Positions 36,813 to 50,180 of a DNA stretch of 64,000 bases are shown piece after piece. The notes under the pieces are model-generated. The model saw only the letters and a program-made list of their open reading frames with translations. It did not search any database and was not told the DNA's origin. This DNA comes from Eremophila alpestris peregrina (Eukaryota; Chordata; Aves; Passeriformes; Alaudidae): positions 5,835,227 through 5,899,226 of the forward strand of contig WMCF01000025.1 in the NCBI GenBank assembly GCA_009792885.1. Direction: 5' to 3'. The stretch's first letter is position 1, and each line of letters opens with the position of its first letter. The position numbers and the translations under genes were made by a program.

Positions 36813-39800
36813 ACCTGGAACTTCCCAATAATACTACATTTATCTTGTTGCAATGAAAAACACCACAGTTTATTCTAGCATTCTGGTTGACTAATAATAT
36901 GGCAATACTTACTTAATTTTTAAATAAACCAGAACATTCTTGACCAAGTTTGCCCTAAGCTTACTTCACAAATTTCTGCTACAGCACAGATGACGCTATT
37001 CCTTTATGCCAGTCATTTGGAGCCAAATTATGATGGATTATCAGGCAATGAGAGCTAAAAAACAAAATGAGCCAAGGCTTCTGTTCAGAATTAATACCTC
37101 CACCAATACAAATTACCACACTTGCAGAAAACTCCTCTAATTGAGGACTGGATATAAAATGCAACTGTATATTAATATGTTTCCATAAGAATACGTAGCT
37201 ACCCCCTAGAATAATAGCATTACCATCACAGTTCTCCCCATGTGAAAAAAAATCATTAAAAACCCCAAACAAACCAGCTCCAAACTTAAATATCTATTGA
37301 TAACCAAAAGCATTCCTTCTTCCACTACAGTGATTTTGTTATTTTCTTCCTACAGTCATTTGTTATCCTCCTGATTTTGAAGTAAAGATACATGCAACAG
37401 TATCAATCTTACTGTAGTCTGCTGAGTTCTGTTGGACCAAACTTTATTTTCTAAACAAGGCATATTCAGATTCCTACACTCTTATCTTTCTGTTCAGGGT
37501 GCCTCAACACAAGCTGTTCTGCCATTCCTCTTCCCTCTGCCAGGTATAATAATCTTGCAACTTAATTCCTTTTTTTTCTCTTTGGTGTTTAATTTGTAAC
37601 TGAAATGGTACAGTGCAAATACTTTAACTAAAGCACTGATTTTCTTCCTGTTTTCCCAAGTGTTTTCTTCCTTCCTAAAAGTTACAGATACTGAAGTCAG
37701 CTCACTAAGCATTCCTAACTATTTAAGCATAACAAACAAAAACCGTACAACAAAAGATGCCATTAAAGAGCATTTTTTCAGTATTACTAGTGTGTGTGAA
37801 GTTATAAACAGGCGTTTTATTTCTTCTTTTATTTACAGAACATAGCAGAGAACTTGTATGTTTCTTATCATAAAATTTAAACTTATAGTCTCCATTTCTC
37901 ATATTAATTGCCCAGTTAATTAATTGCTCAGAGGCTGGCTTAGTATTACCTGATCTACAGTGAAGAGCAGATTATTTCACATGGGGTTCAGCACCAGAAA
38001 CACCACTTGGGCAACTGCATGGGCAAGGCTGGCTGCTTTGCTTTCGAAACTGAAAAAAGGCCCCCAAAGCAACCAGAAGTATACCATTCAATTTCAGGCT
38101 AATTTTTCAGCTAACAAGGAACATACCCATGGACAAATCTTTTTCTCCCCAATGGGTGTGAAAATACCTGATGCCCAACATTAATTCTAAACTATTGTAA
38201 ATCTTACGGTATGCAGTACAGCTAGACTTTTCCAGTTGATTAAAACCCTACATTTTATTTATATGACTACTTCCTTTTTGCCTAATAACATGAAACATTT
38301 TACCATGTTATACTCTTTACAAAGCTGAAAGTTTAATATAAGAAATGACAGCATTCATCACAGTCCATCACGGATAGTTAAGTTTCAAACAGTGGAACAA
38401 ATGTAAGTCTGTTGAATGAGGATTTCTGGTGAACACAAGTGATGATTTTCTTGGGTACAAGATCACGAGGTATGAGCATCCACTAGATATACAAGAGGTC
38501 TTTTGCTGTCACAATTCCTCAATTAAGAGAAGTAAGAAAAAGAAGACTCCAAATATAGCTGTTGCATGCCAAATCCATTTGCATAATTTAAAATTTTAAT
38601 ATCCAAGAATTAGCCAAATTAAGTTCCATCTTGTCAAAAATTATTTTGGTTTATGAAAGCATGACTGACCTTGAGATAACTTTAGCAGATGCATTTGCCA
38701 TTGAAATGCTCCAGCCAGAATGGATGTCCTGGCAGGAGCACCACTAGCACTGGAATCAGCAAAGTTGTATGAGATAGAACACATCTCATGCAGTTCACAA
38801 ACATCTAACTCCCACCTCAGACCATATTTTTTTAGTGGCAATATAATTTTCCCCTCCTACATAACCCACCACTTTTATGGAATTTACCGGTAAATTTGTT
38901 CCTTTTTGTTTCTGTTTCTACACACTGTAACAAATATACTCCCAAAGAAGTTTACCACAGTACTGGCAGTAACAGGAGCCTAAACACACATATGAACATA
39001 GTGGGGAGAGCAGGGGGAATTCTCCCTCTTGAACACATCCTTGACAAAGACCATTTTTATACTTTAAATGCTTAATACTAATTATTCTAGAGCACATTAC
39101 AGTAACTTTTAGAAAAGTCCCTTCTATCCCAAAACAAAATTTTTAATGTATATGGACACATATGTATATGTAGCTTTGCAGGAACAATGAAGAGTTTCAG
39201 AAATCCGCATCTAAAACCTACACTCACAGGTTGCAGAACACATGGATTGATCTTTCTGAATATTTGACTACCTAAATGTATCAGTAAAAGCCTCTGAATA
39301 CTCAACAGTTTAGTAGGTCAGACATTTACAACACCTGAATACAAATTAATGTCAGGGTTTGAAGGTAGTTTTCAAGGTCTTCTAAGTCCTGGAGGGTTGA
39401 GTAGACATTAAAGAAATTTTCTCATCCATAGCTAAAACTAAAAAAAACTAAGCAGAGACTTTTAAAAGATAGAATATATATTCCAGAGGATGGAAAACAG
39501 AATAAGCTACAACACTTATTTTGGTAGCATTAAAAAGAAACAAATTTGGTATTATTCCATTCTTAAACTATTTGTTTTACTACCTTAAGAAAAATTATTA
39601 CAAAATACAATCTATATATGTTCTACAATGCACAAACAATCACAGTTAAGAGCCAAAGTATTTTCATATGATGCAAAAGTTAGGTATAAAGTTGTAATAT
39701 AGATTCACGAATAGTATCCATGAACAGGAAGTTTGCATAAAACAAGAGACTAATGCTCATGCTCTTAAAAATAGAACATCTGTCAGTTTCCAAACATTTT

Positions 39801-40867
39801 TAAAAGGACTAAAAATACTTGAACACATCAAGACCAGTCCTGCTTAATTTGTTCAAAATTCAGGGCTCAGGCCGTAGTGGTTGTGTTACAATGATGTTAG
39901 GTATTAATTTTTCTGTATTACTCCTTAAAAGTCTCCCAGCCACTTATAACTGATGTTTGTGGCTAATGATACAAGGTTTCTTAAAGAGTTAACACATTTG
40001 TTGGTTTCAGCTGTAAGACCCACAATGTTATTCTTTTAGAATGTCTATTTAATTAAATTTCTCATGACAAATAACTCACATTAGTAAGATGGTTCCCCAA
40101 AATGATCGACAACATCCTTAATGATGACATTTAAAGTTGATTTCACTTGAAAACAGTTGTCACATTTTATATACTCTTTCTACAGACAATTTCCACATCA
40201 GGTGTCCTCAGCTTTCAAGTGTAATTACTTTTATTGCTAATAACAATAAACTCCCAAATTGAAACTTAATCTAAAGGATATCTTCTGCTGGATTAGAAGA
40301 TAAAAACACATAATATATAAGGTAGTAGAAAATATAGAGCAGGGTTGGGGTTTTTTTCTAAATGTATAGCTGTTTTATATAGGATAATTAATGTTTCAAG
40401 TAGGAAAATCCATCCTCCATTGCTAGAGGTGTTTCATACAAAAGCCAAAGTTAACTACCCAGAGATTAGGAAATTTTTCAGTATTCAGAGAGAAAAGTTT
40501 CTATTTCCCTCCCCAGCATTACCAGTGGAGCTAAATACTTGCAGCATGTCTATTGGTATCAACAACACTTCCTTTACTTAGAATTATAGACTCATTTACT
40601 CAGAGTAGCAAGTCTTTTTCTTCAGCAGTCTAATATCAAACTGTAGACACTGAAGTATTGGTATTTGGCCAGATACTAAAATAAAAACTCCTCAAACATA
40701 TAGGTAGGTATTAAAGGATTTCAGTTTATGTGAATTTTGAATTACCCACAACTTAGGCAGCAAGTTAAAGCTATGTTCAGCCTGAACAAGCTCTACTTTA
40801 AAACCTACATCTCCCTTTACTACGTTGTCTCACAGTTCAGTGAATTAATACATAAAGTGGATACAAA
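36813..40867. other. Unannotated AT-rich sequence, no gene seen
   Basis: No exon, RNA gene or repeat family is recognised. Open frames are short (up to about 97 codons) and look random. Confidence 0.5.
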
Positions 40868-41075
40868 GCTATTCATTTTTGCAGGTGCACAAGTGTGACA
40901 GCAGAGAACCTACAGTATGCACAGGCAAGCACCCTGACAGGAGCTGAAATGGGACCCCTGCTCTCATAGGTCAAATGGGCATCCTTGGTGAGCCTTTCAG
41001 GACAATTAATGCTCATTAGTGCTCTCAGGGCACTCATCTTCAGCTGTGTCCCAATCAATCAAGTAGGGAGGCCTT
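40868..41075. promoter_or_regulatory. Candidate conserved non-coding element
   Basis: This is a compact, moderately GC-rich, repeat-free stretch in AT-rich surroundings. It contains AATTAATGCTCATTAG (41004-41019, two homeodomain-type cores), an E-box CAGCTG (41041-41046) and CAATCAATCA (41052-41061, a PBX/HOX-like string). The clustering is typical of developmental enhancers. The call is by composition and motif only, with no conservation data available to me. Confidence 0.28.
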
Positions 41076-41517
41076 TTCCACCAGGGAGTTTTTTAAAATA
41101 TAATATACTTCTGTGTTTCCTTCTCACAAAATTATTTTTGTTTAACTCATGACTTCCTATCTTTGGTCAAGGGAAAATGGAGTTTCTGCTAAAGTAAAAA
41201 AAACCCAAAATACAACATACCTAAGCATACTTCATCCTTATAATCCACAGAATTATATAAACCTTATCGCTTTCCAGAAAAATGTCATAACTAACACAGA
41301 AATTAAATTCACCACAGCATTTATAATGTAATGGCATAGTGTAATAAATTTCTGGTGTTACAAAAAGCAGCTCTGGTCATTAAAATCATTTTTTTACAGC
41401 TTTAATTGCATTTTTTCATTTAGTCCAGGTCATCAAGGTATCTATTCATCTTTTTTTTTTTTCAAATAAGCCTCTTCTACTGAAAATAGATGGCTCAAGG
41501 TTGAGATTGGGCTTTTT

Positions 41518-41900
41518 TCACCTTCTGGATGAATCATTTGCTTCCCCATGCATGCCTAAACCACTGCCTGCCTGTCCCTCAGCAGGCATTTCCAAATGAA
41601 ATGAAAGAAACAGACACCAGGGAATCAAAGGCTGATGAGCCTTTTGGTTAGCCTGAGAACCATTACTGAGTTCCTCTTCTGCTAGTTCCTGCTCAGTCTG
41701 CCTTGGTGCTGTTACAGCTGGTAAATAATGACTCATTTATGAATAACAGCCTTGCTAATCTTCACAACAACTGTTAGTAAAAGGTCACTTCAGCACTGAA
41801 AATGTTCGGGCTTCCCTTTTTTTGCTGTAATAAAATCTTCAACTGATGCAACACGCAATTCAAAGCACTTTCTTTTTTTTTTACATAGCTGGAATCAAAA
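41518..41900. promoter_or_regulatory. Candidate conserved non-coding element, or minus-strand coding-like stretch
   Basis: The stretch is moderately GC-rich and free of repeats. The minus strand has a 72-codon ATG frame (41518-41736) with a mixed, polar composition (RQTEQELAEEELSNGSQ). I recognise no domain. No splice sites, Kozak context or neighbour supports a gene, so a non-coding element is the more likely reading. Confidence 0.2.
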
Positions 41901-42608
41901 TGGGATGTTGTTTACAATGTAATGTTTCTCTCACTAGATGAGAGCAAATTCATTCTAGCCCTTTTATTATAAGAGTAACATGCTCTTATAGTTTATGTAG
42001 TACATTTTAGTTATATGTATTTTCAAAAAAAGAACAGAACAAGCAACAGGTAAAAGGTAAACTTTCACAGTAAAACTGTAAATGGGTATATATAAATGTA
42101 TTTAATGTATGGAAATTACTGCATGAGAATGGTTGCTGTTGTAAATATCCTCTGTTCTCTATGGTTTCTATATCTTTAATTTTTCCACCTTTAAATGTCA
42201 TGGCTGTCATGTTTTAAATCTTATTTGGTGATTTTTGTTTTTTCATTTTTTTTTCCCCCAAGAGTAATTCGGAGTTGCTAAATCTTTTTACATGAACTAC
42301 AGATGCCAACAAGTGCCGTTCCTATAAAGGGTGAACTCTAGACACATCACATTCTGGCACAAATGAATTCTACATTTTTAAAGAATGGACACTTGAAAAG
42401 TAAGTGTTCTCAAAAGTGGGGAACATTAAAAATATACGAGAAATAAATTTAATATTGAAATACTTAAGGTGACTTACTTCTGAGTTGAACATATTTACAG
42501 CCAAAATAAAGAATTAGGTACAAAAGTTTTTACACAGATTTCAGAACAAAAGTAATTTTGGCAAATATTTTAATGGAAAAAAAATACTACGTGCTATAAA
42601 ACTGTGCT

Positions 42609-42630
42609 TCAAAGCATATTTATGCTTTGA
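42609..42630. repeat. Perfect palindrome, 10-bp arms, 2-base centre
   Basis: TCAAAGCATA and TATGCTTTGA are exact reverse complements separated by TT. This could be a binding site for a dimeric factor or a cruciform-prone sequence, or chance. Confidence 0.85.
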
Positions 42631-43429
42631 CAAAATTATTCATAGTAACATGTAGGTCACCACAGTAGCTGACATAATAAAGGTTAACAGCACAGAAGCT
42701 CAGCATTGCAATGCATAATATGTAAAGTAAGGATGTTTGCATGCAATCTGCATGATTTTTATGATCTACAATAGTCTTCACCTACTCAACTACCTTCCTA
42801 TCTCATATGTTTGATATGGGGGCCTTCTATAAAATGTCATTATAAAGCTATTACTCAGTAAAACATCATTGTTCATATTCTTCAACACAGGTTTTTTCTT
42901 GCAGAGACAGGCAGGTAAAGAGAACTGAAAGGAAAGCCACAGATCTTGTGTGAGGTTAAACAAAAAAAAAAAGGAAAGAAAAGAGCCAATGTTATTTTGT
43001 GTTTATTAGCCCATATAAAATCAGGCATCCCTACTTGAAATTACACCCTGTAAGTGTTCATGTGGCTGTAACAATGCTATAAGCACAGAGGGTGCCAAAG
43101 TCTCATCAGGCATGGCTGTAGCTGCTTCTGACTTGAAACGGTGTCTTAAGTCTGTTTTCAAAATGTTGATTAATTCTCTCTTCCATGTCTGCCACCTTTC
43201 TGTTCCCCTACAGCAAAGCTTCTACTGTAGTAACAATGTAAAAATGCCTCCCCTAGTCTCACAACATAGAAAAGCACTCTTTTTATTCGTTAGTGTGTTA
43301 TAACACCAAAGAAATGCTTTGGGAAAGATTTTGTACTGCTTGTGCAAACTATACCAACCTGGGTTATCCCCACCCTCTGGAAGTACCTGAATGAAAAGAA
43401 TGCACAGAGCTCTCATGTTTTTCCCTTTG

Positions 43430-43885
43430 TAAAAGCAAACTAAGCAAGACTCATGCTTCCAGCCTGCACTGAACTTATGAATCAGGCAAGCTTATTTGGG
43501 ACACTTAATTAGTCCGGAACTTCAGAGCTGCAGTATGAAGGGAATGGCCTGACCTTGAGAAGAGCATCCCAAGCAGGCAGCACATCTCCCAGGCAGCAGC
43601 AGCTCTTACACCTTTACTGCACCAACCTTAATTCTCAGTAATAAGTCAGATTCATTTTTTATGAGACACAGCAATACAGCTAAACATAAGCTTGTGTTCA
43701 CGTAGCCCATTTTCATAACATAAATCTCTTTTCACCTCCAAGAGGTGGCTGTGTTTTCTGCAACATCAATACTCTACAATTTCCCAGAGAGAGCGTGAAA
43801 GTTGAAGCAGGTGGTCTCATGACAAAGCTGTCAGCTAGCTTATCTGGTTTTGATAATAAAATTGTTGTCCCTCTTTCATCCTCCC
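43430..43885. promoter_or_regulatory. Candidate conserved non-coding element cluster
   Basis: Two repeat-free patches (about 43430-43640 and 43675-43885) carry ACTTAATTAGTCC (43503-43515), an E-box CAGGTG (43808-43813), a TGACA-4-TGTCA inverted pair at about 43820-43833, and a GATA-type CTTATCT (43839-43845). The motif density exceeds that of the neighbouring sequence. This is a hypothesis only. Confidence 0.25.
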
Positions 43886-45343
43886 TGAAAAAAAAAGATC
43901 TTTATATGTTGTCAGTCATTTGATATAGTTTTAAAACATATTGGAATAATAATTCTTAATAATTTTGAAAGTATGTATTTGGTATCAGACACAGACCAAG
44001 TTAATAAATTCCTTCTACCAGAGTATTGAGAAACATATTTCTTCCTTTCAAAACAACAGAATGAACTAATTCCTACTGCAAAAGACAAACATGAGTCGTA
44101 CTTTTGCCACTGGAATTTTGAACACATTAATTTGCTATTCACCTGGGAATCAACTCCAGTTATGCACCCTCCATTCTATTTTTTCAAGTAGACATGATGA
44201 AACATTTGCAATAAATACATGCCAGAAAGTCAGTTTATTGTTGTTAATCTAATTGGAAAGCTATATTTCATCACTCATTGACATGTTTCTTTCTATCTGT
44301 CATAGAATTCAGAAAGTTAAATTTATGACCAAACCTAGCCATGCTCTCCAGCTTCATATACCAAATACAATCTCTTCCAATTTCAGCTTCAGTGTACACA
44401 TTTAATACAGTGCACGCAATTCCAATTATTCTTCCACTGTAGCAAGGCAAATACAAGCTAAGATGCAAATTAGCTGCTAAACATACAGCCCAAACCTGCA
44501 CCCAGAACTTCCATTAGATCACTCTAGAGAGAAATTTATAGATCAAGTTAGCTGACTAGTAATTTACTCATTTTCAATTTTACAGGTTAATTTTGCCAAG
44601 ACCAGGAACACATCTGTTTCAGTTAATTCAAGGTAATTCACTTAAATTATTATCCACTCTGAAATGAGTCAGCAGTTTCAATGAGTGTTCCTTATGTATG
44701 CTGTCTGTGGGAGTAATCCCATAGTCAACATCAAAATACTCAACAATTTAACAACCAAACTGTTAAGGCACTGATAGTTTTTGAAGGTCTGACCTTAAAC
44801 TTAACTGAAACCTATTGGGAGTTGGGGGAAGCATTCTTTCCAGTCTTCACTGAATCAAATCATTTAATATGAGCATATTTTATGTAAAACACATATGACA
44901 GTATATCTATCAATATACCAATTAATATGAGCACCTAAGAGAACTTTTGTGTTAAATATTAAGATGTACATTACCCAGACAATTCTCTCTTCACAATTCT
45001 CTCTGGCTTTCCTCTCCCAGAGTAAAATTTTATCACTTATGTCTATTACATTCAAAAATGTGGTTTCCTGAAGATTATATGAAATCGTGCTCACTTCAGT
45101 ATCAGTTCTCAGAGTTGAAAGCATGATGAGAAATGTGAGAGCAAGAATAGAAGCAGCATTTAAGTAACCTGGAGATTTCAGTTCACTACATCTTAATACC
45201 CTTTCCTTATGCTTATATGATTTTTGTAAATAATACATAATAAAAAATTAGTAAGATGAGGAGGCTACAAGACCTTGCATGGCAACCAACCAGGAATGAT
45301 TGTCATTCTCAAGGTAAAATTGAACTTTTTCAAGTTCAGAAGT
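43886..45343. other. Unannotated AT-rich sequence, no gene seen
   Basis: A 124-codon minus-strand frame (44864-45238) is present, but its translation is not recognised and looks random. Confidence 0.5.
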
Positions 45344-45378
45344 AAAAAAAAAAAAAAAAAAAAAGAAAGAAATAAAAA
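45344..45378. repeat. Poly-A tract (21) with GAAA-rich tail
   Basis: Twenty-one consecutive A are followed by GAAAGAAATAAAA. I recognise no processed retrocopy upstream. Confidence 0.85.
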
Positions 45379-45859
45379 CTTATGCGTTTTTTCCAGTCTT
45401 TCCTTTTCCCAGTAATCTCTTCTCCAATATACCAAATATTTTTGATTTTTTTTTTGACCAGAATTTCCAGGGTTCTGAAGCAGATCAGATATTAATTTCA
45501 GCAGCCTGAAGACCTGTTTTTAACAAACAAGAGGTAATAATTTATGCTATTAAAACCTAAAAGCTGTTTTTATTTCCCAGATATTTCAAGATATATTTCC
45601 ATTGATAGATCACAATTATCCTCATAGAAAAATCAAAGTACATCAAACATATATAAATGTCTTAAACGTCATTCCAATTCACACAATTTCCTTTAAGGAA
45701 TTCAGCTATATTGCATGGCAAATCCTTCATAAATCTAGTTAAACCTTTTTTGGCATTTGCATGATAATCTGCCTCTTCTTACTCAAGGATGTTTTGTCTT
45801 GACTGTTTAACTAACAAAGAAAATGACATTTTGAGGTGCCTAAAAAAACTGAATTCCAG

Positions 45860-45975
45860 TTATAAGAGTAGCAACCTATGAGTCAGAACAGTTGTATTTA
45901 TTCCCAATTCTTTCAGTCATTTTCCCTGCAAACTAGGGCAAGTCACATCAAATCTCTCTTTTCTTTTGTTTTCTC
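45860..45975 (-). mobile_element. Ancient MIR-type SINE relic, minus strand
   Basis: The plus strand reads 'ctatgagtcagaacagttgt', then 'attcccaattctttcagtca', then 'actagggcaagtcacatcaa', then 'atctctcttttc'. These correspond in order to the antisense MIR blocks 'gagtcaggagacctgggttc', 'attcccagctctgccact', 'cttgggcaagtcactta' and 'cctctctgtgcc'. Many substitutions are present, as expected of an element family that predates the split of birds and mammals. It encodes nothing. Confidence 0.72.
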
Positions 45976-47499
45976 TCTTGATTCACCCTTCTGGAAGCTC
46001 CTCTGAGAACAGACTTTCCATGTACCTATCAGTGTCCCAAAGAGGCTTCACTCTCAGTGAGATCTTCTGGGTCTTTCATGTTAGATTCTACATATTAAAT
46101 TATGAATAGAAGATACTGGTTTTGTGTGGTTTACAAATACACATGGGCAAAAAATTAACTTTTTTTTCTCTAAAACAGCCAGGATTTTCAGTATCTGATA
46201 TTGTGGGACTGCCACAGACAAAAGGAGTACTCAGTGTGGAAGAATGATACCCAAACCTGAGCAGTTAATTTTACTACTTTAAAGAATAAGTCCTTGCAAG
46301 AAAATTACAGATACAGAAAAAGGGAAAAAGAAAGTAAACTTGTTTACATCTTCTCTTCCTGTGCACGTAAATATTACCAGAGTAAAGACCAGATCCAAGA
46401 GTCTGACTATTCTGTCACTGGAAAAGAAATAGAGATTTAATTTTGTTGTGACAATGCATTGAAGCTTACTTAAAAAAAAAAATAGGAATGCAACCATTCC
46501 TGTTTAAAAAGATGTGTATTGCTGTACAATATTTTGATCTCAATAATGTAATATGCTGATTGTTCGCTCATATTGTAACAGCTTCAATTTTTTCTTTACT
46601 CCACCCTCAGATTACAATTTCCAAGGAAATTCTCTGCTCACCTGCATTAAAGCAAACTATGTTGCTCTTTTTTTCCCCAACTTATTTGTTTTACAAAGGC
46701 TATAAGTAATTTAAGGCATCTCTTGAGACTAGTTGTGGGGAAGAAAAAACATGGGCAGAGAAATAAAAGAAGATATGAGAGAAAACAAATTATCTCTGTC
46801 CACAGAAAAGCTCTGAAAACAGTTGTATTCTCATCTAGACTGGGAAGGAAATACTACTTTTTGTATGCAACACAATAAAGCAGTAACATTTTTAAATGTA
46901 ATTGGCAGCTCAGGGGTGTATTTTCTGTTACTAGGTAAAACTCAAAGAGCTGTTTGCCTTAGGGATATACCAGGGGTTTTTGCAACAAAAATGTTTGAAG
47001 TATTTTTCCCACTCTGCATGGGAGATCTGGTTCAGAAATCGTCTCAGAATCATCTTTAATTCTTAGGCTCAAAACAACCAATCCTTTCAGACATGTTTAC
47101 TTAATTGGTTCAAGAACGCTGGGTTTAGATTAATATAATAAAAAGAAACTACCAAAAACAAGCTGTAAAGACTACAGATTTAAGATAACCACAACAAAAG
47201 GCTGGAAATCATGTGTATTTTCTAAAAAGAAAACAAAGATGTTTTCTGTGAACAGTTCAAATATCAAAACTAGGCAATATTTTAAAATAACATGATTTCC
47301 TCCTCCAAGGTAAGTTCAGAGCTCAAACTTCACAAAAACGAGCTCTGGCAGACTAAATAAATGGTGTTCACCTGACATGTGACGTAGAAATAGATTTTAA
47401 AATGGTGCACCATTTCAAAATGCTGTGTCAACAGAAGCATTTTTGTTAATAAATATGTTCTGATATGAAATGGAGGATATTTCACAATTGTGAAAGTTT
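45976..47499. other. Unannotated AT-rich sequence, no gene seen
   Basis: No element or exon is recognised. Confidence 0.5.
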
Positions 47500-47960
47500 T
47501 TTATAAGCCTGGGCTGACCAACAGTGGAGAGGTGTGGCTCAGGCAACTGCTCAAAGTGGAAGGATAGTAACCTAGGAAAAAGGACTGGTAAAGACTGCTT
47601 TGGGAGTGCCTTGATAGCAAAGAACTACCCAGAGGTTTCCACTCAGATAGCAGAAATACACATTGAAGAGGCAACAGCAAAGTTTCTCCAGGGCAGCCAA
47701 GAGCTGGGACAGTGAGGTGAAGCAGCACAATCATGCCAAGAGCAGGATGAAGCAGAGTCAGACTGCTTGTGGGAGCAGTAGCCAAGAGACTTGAAATGCA
47801 GAGAGTGGCTGCCAGCATCGGGCCTGGGGTGAGCAGGCAGGGACCTGAAAATCACAAACTGAAAGAAGATTGTGGCCAAAGCAGTGGGAAGCAGAGCAGC
47901 CCCACTAATAGCCTTGCCAAGGAAAGGACTGTACATAGTTTTAGATTTCAGGAAAGCAAT
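47500..47960. other. GC-richer island with overlapping open frames on both strands
   Basis: This patch is clearly richer in G and C than its surroundings. It has several overlapping open frames of 63-105 codons, for example the minus frames 47501-47818 and 47643-47936 and the plus frame 47769-48020. No domain is recognised. Low stop density from composition explains the frames. It could be an unrecognised repeat, an LTR without visible signals or a conserved element. Confidence 0.35.
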
Positions 47961-50164
47961 TTTAAGGATGGCAAATCATCTCATTGCACTGTAAATTATC
48001 CTGTTGCTTTTACCCCTTGATAAATTACTTTTCATCAAATCAATCGATTCACATCTCAAAGTGAAAAAAAAGCAGCAGCCTTACAGAGCTCCAGAGAGAC
48101 CAGTTTCATTTCCCCAAGGTTCTGGGGAAGGCTGATGCTGGAATTTATCAGTGATCCACTAAATTTCAATTGGGTTTTTTTGCTGTCAAGCAAGTCAGGG
48201 AATAACTGTATTTATTCCCAAATCCACACAGTGAAACAGAATATTTGATTCCTTCTTAAAACTAAAAATAAGGCATCATAAAAAAATATTAAGGCAATCT
48301 AGCAGAATTTAATTTTTTTTTACTTTTTAATCTTATTGTTCCTGACCACTTAAATTTTCTCTACTTACAGCTATGCACCTTGGGGTAGAATTGTCTGTGT
48401 TGCTTTCTTGCATCAAAGAATGTCTGAGTTCTAAAATAAAATACAGTGGCAGTTTTGGTGTTGCTTTTAACTAAAATGCTAATGTGCATAGAACCCTGGT
48501 AAGGATTTTTAGACTAAGACTAGAATATCAGTTCAATATTAGATGCAGCACATTAGAACATGCTTCTGCTTCTCAAAACAAAAGGATACATGCCCCTCTT
48601 TCAGCACTTACTCTGAAAGGCTAGAGGGAAAAGGTTCTTCCCTGGAGAGCACCTAGCACCCTTTCCTGATCTAGGAAAGGCACTTTCCACTATCATTTTT
48701 TAGTATTTCCAAATGCAGATAAAATGTTGGTGACCAGCTGGGTGCAGGTCTCTTTCTCTAGCCCTTATGATCAAGAACAGAGAATTTTTTCTTGCAGATC
48801 CCTGCATTAAATTATGTGATTAAATGAAACTAAAGCAAATTACAATAACTTCCACAGGTGAAATGGCAATTACATCCAAAGTATTCTATATTTCTGTACA
48901 GATGAAGAGTAAGATTCTGCAGCAAAATAAATTGATTTTGGAGCTGTTTCTCTTGCTTGACAAATTTTAATCAGACTATTGGGAAAGGAGAGAAATGGAC
49001 ATCTTGCATTTCTTTCTCCAGTCATATTTTAGATTATACATTCTTTTATATAGATAATGGTAATAGTTGCTGACTTTATGGAGATATTCACAGGCTGTGA
49101 ATCCTTGCAGTATTACTGAAGTTTCAAAGTCCATAGGAGTGAGCTCCAGAATTAATGCCAGGGAAAGCACATGCCTTGTCTCCGGACCTTGGACACCTGG
49201 TGGCACTGGAAAAGATGGGGTTTGTTTCTGCCTCAGATACCTATCAATCAAAGGCTGCAGTTCTCACCTTTCATAGCACTAAACATTTATTTTCTTTAGG
49301 TTTTGCTTAAGTGTGCCAGGAAGCAGAATGATCAGGCTCCTTTGCAGTGGGGGCTGAGCTGGGATCTGAGAGTGACTCAAGCCCTCCCTGGTGGAGCATC
49401 ATCTGGGCCACTGACGGTGGCAGAGTCTGCCTGTAGCCCCAGGAACATCACCTTCCTTATTACCATCATTTAGGAAGGAAAGAGAGAAGAATGTATGGTA
49501 AGAACCTGTTCCCCAACTCTACTCTGATGCTGTAGCAACTGGGTGATGCACATGGATGAGTATAAAATCTGTACAGGACTTCCCCTCTGATTGGATCTGT
49601 ATTGGTGGGCCGAAGTAGAGGTGGTCTTGGCTGGATATAAGGAAATTCCAACCATTTGTCCAACACACAATGACTTGAGTAGAAAATTAAGGCAGAATCA
49701 GTAATAAAAATAGAAAATGGGGTTTGGAGTAGTTATTAGTAAGCAACTTACTCACCTAAGCACCAAAATAACATTTTCTCACAGTAGTTATTTATAATCC
49801 TCTGTGAGTCTTTAAGAGCATTTCAATACCTTCCATTATTTACACATTTTTTCTTGTAGAAGTTGGGTATAGGAATAAACTACAGATAAAATGTAAACCT
49901 ATGGAATGTTTTTCAGGCTCAGGTTTCTTCTACCTGTCTCCATAGAGCACTGATGAACTACTTATAGTGAGGAAAGCAGGTCCTTTTCAGTCATTTACAA
50001 CTGCCTTTACTCTAGATAACAATATTGTTCCTAAAAATGGGTGGCAAAATAAGAAAACATAACTCAGAAAATACAGACTAAAGAGAGTGGTATGTGAAGA
50101 AATAAGAAATGTTCTCATAATTGCATTCATTTGCAATCATGAGATGTAGGAGTGCTCTCTACGG

Positions 50165-50180
50165 AAAAAAAAAAAAAAAA
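50165..50180. repeat. Poly-A tract (16)
   Basis: Sixteen consecutive A with no associated element recognised. Confidence 0.9.

Noticed and set aside
44864..45238. 124-codon minus-strand open frame
   Set aside because: Not recognised, with no exon signals, and within the expected length range for chance frames in 64 kb.
49320..49670. Possible LTR around a TATAAAA at about 49560
   Set aside because: No polyA signal in the right place, no TG...CA ends and no target duplication.
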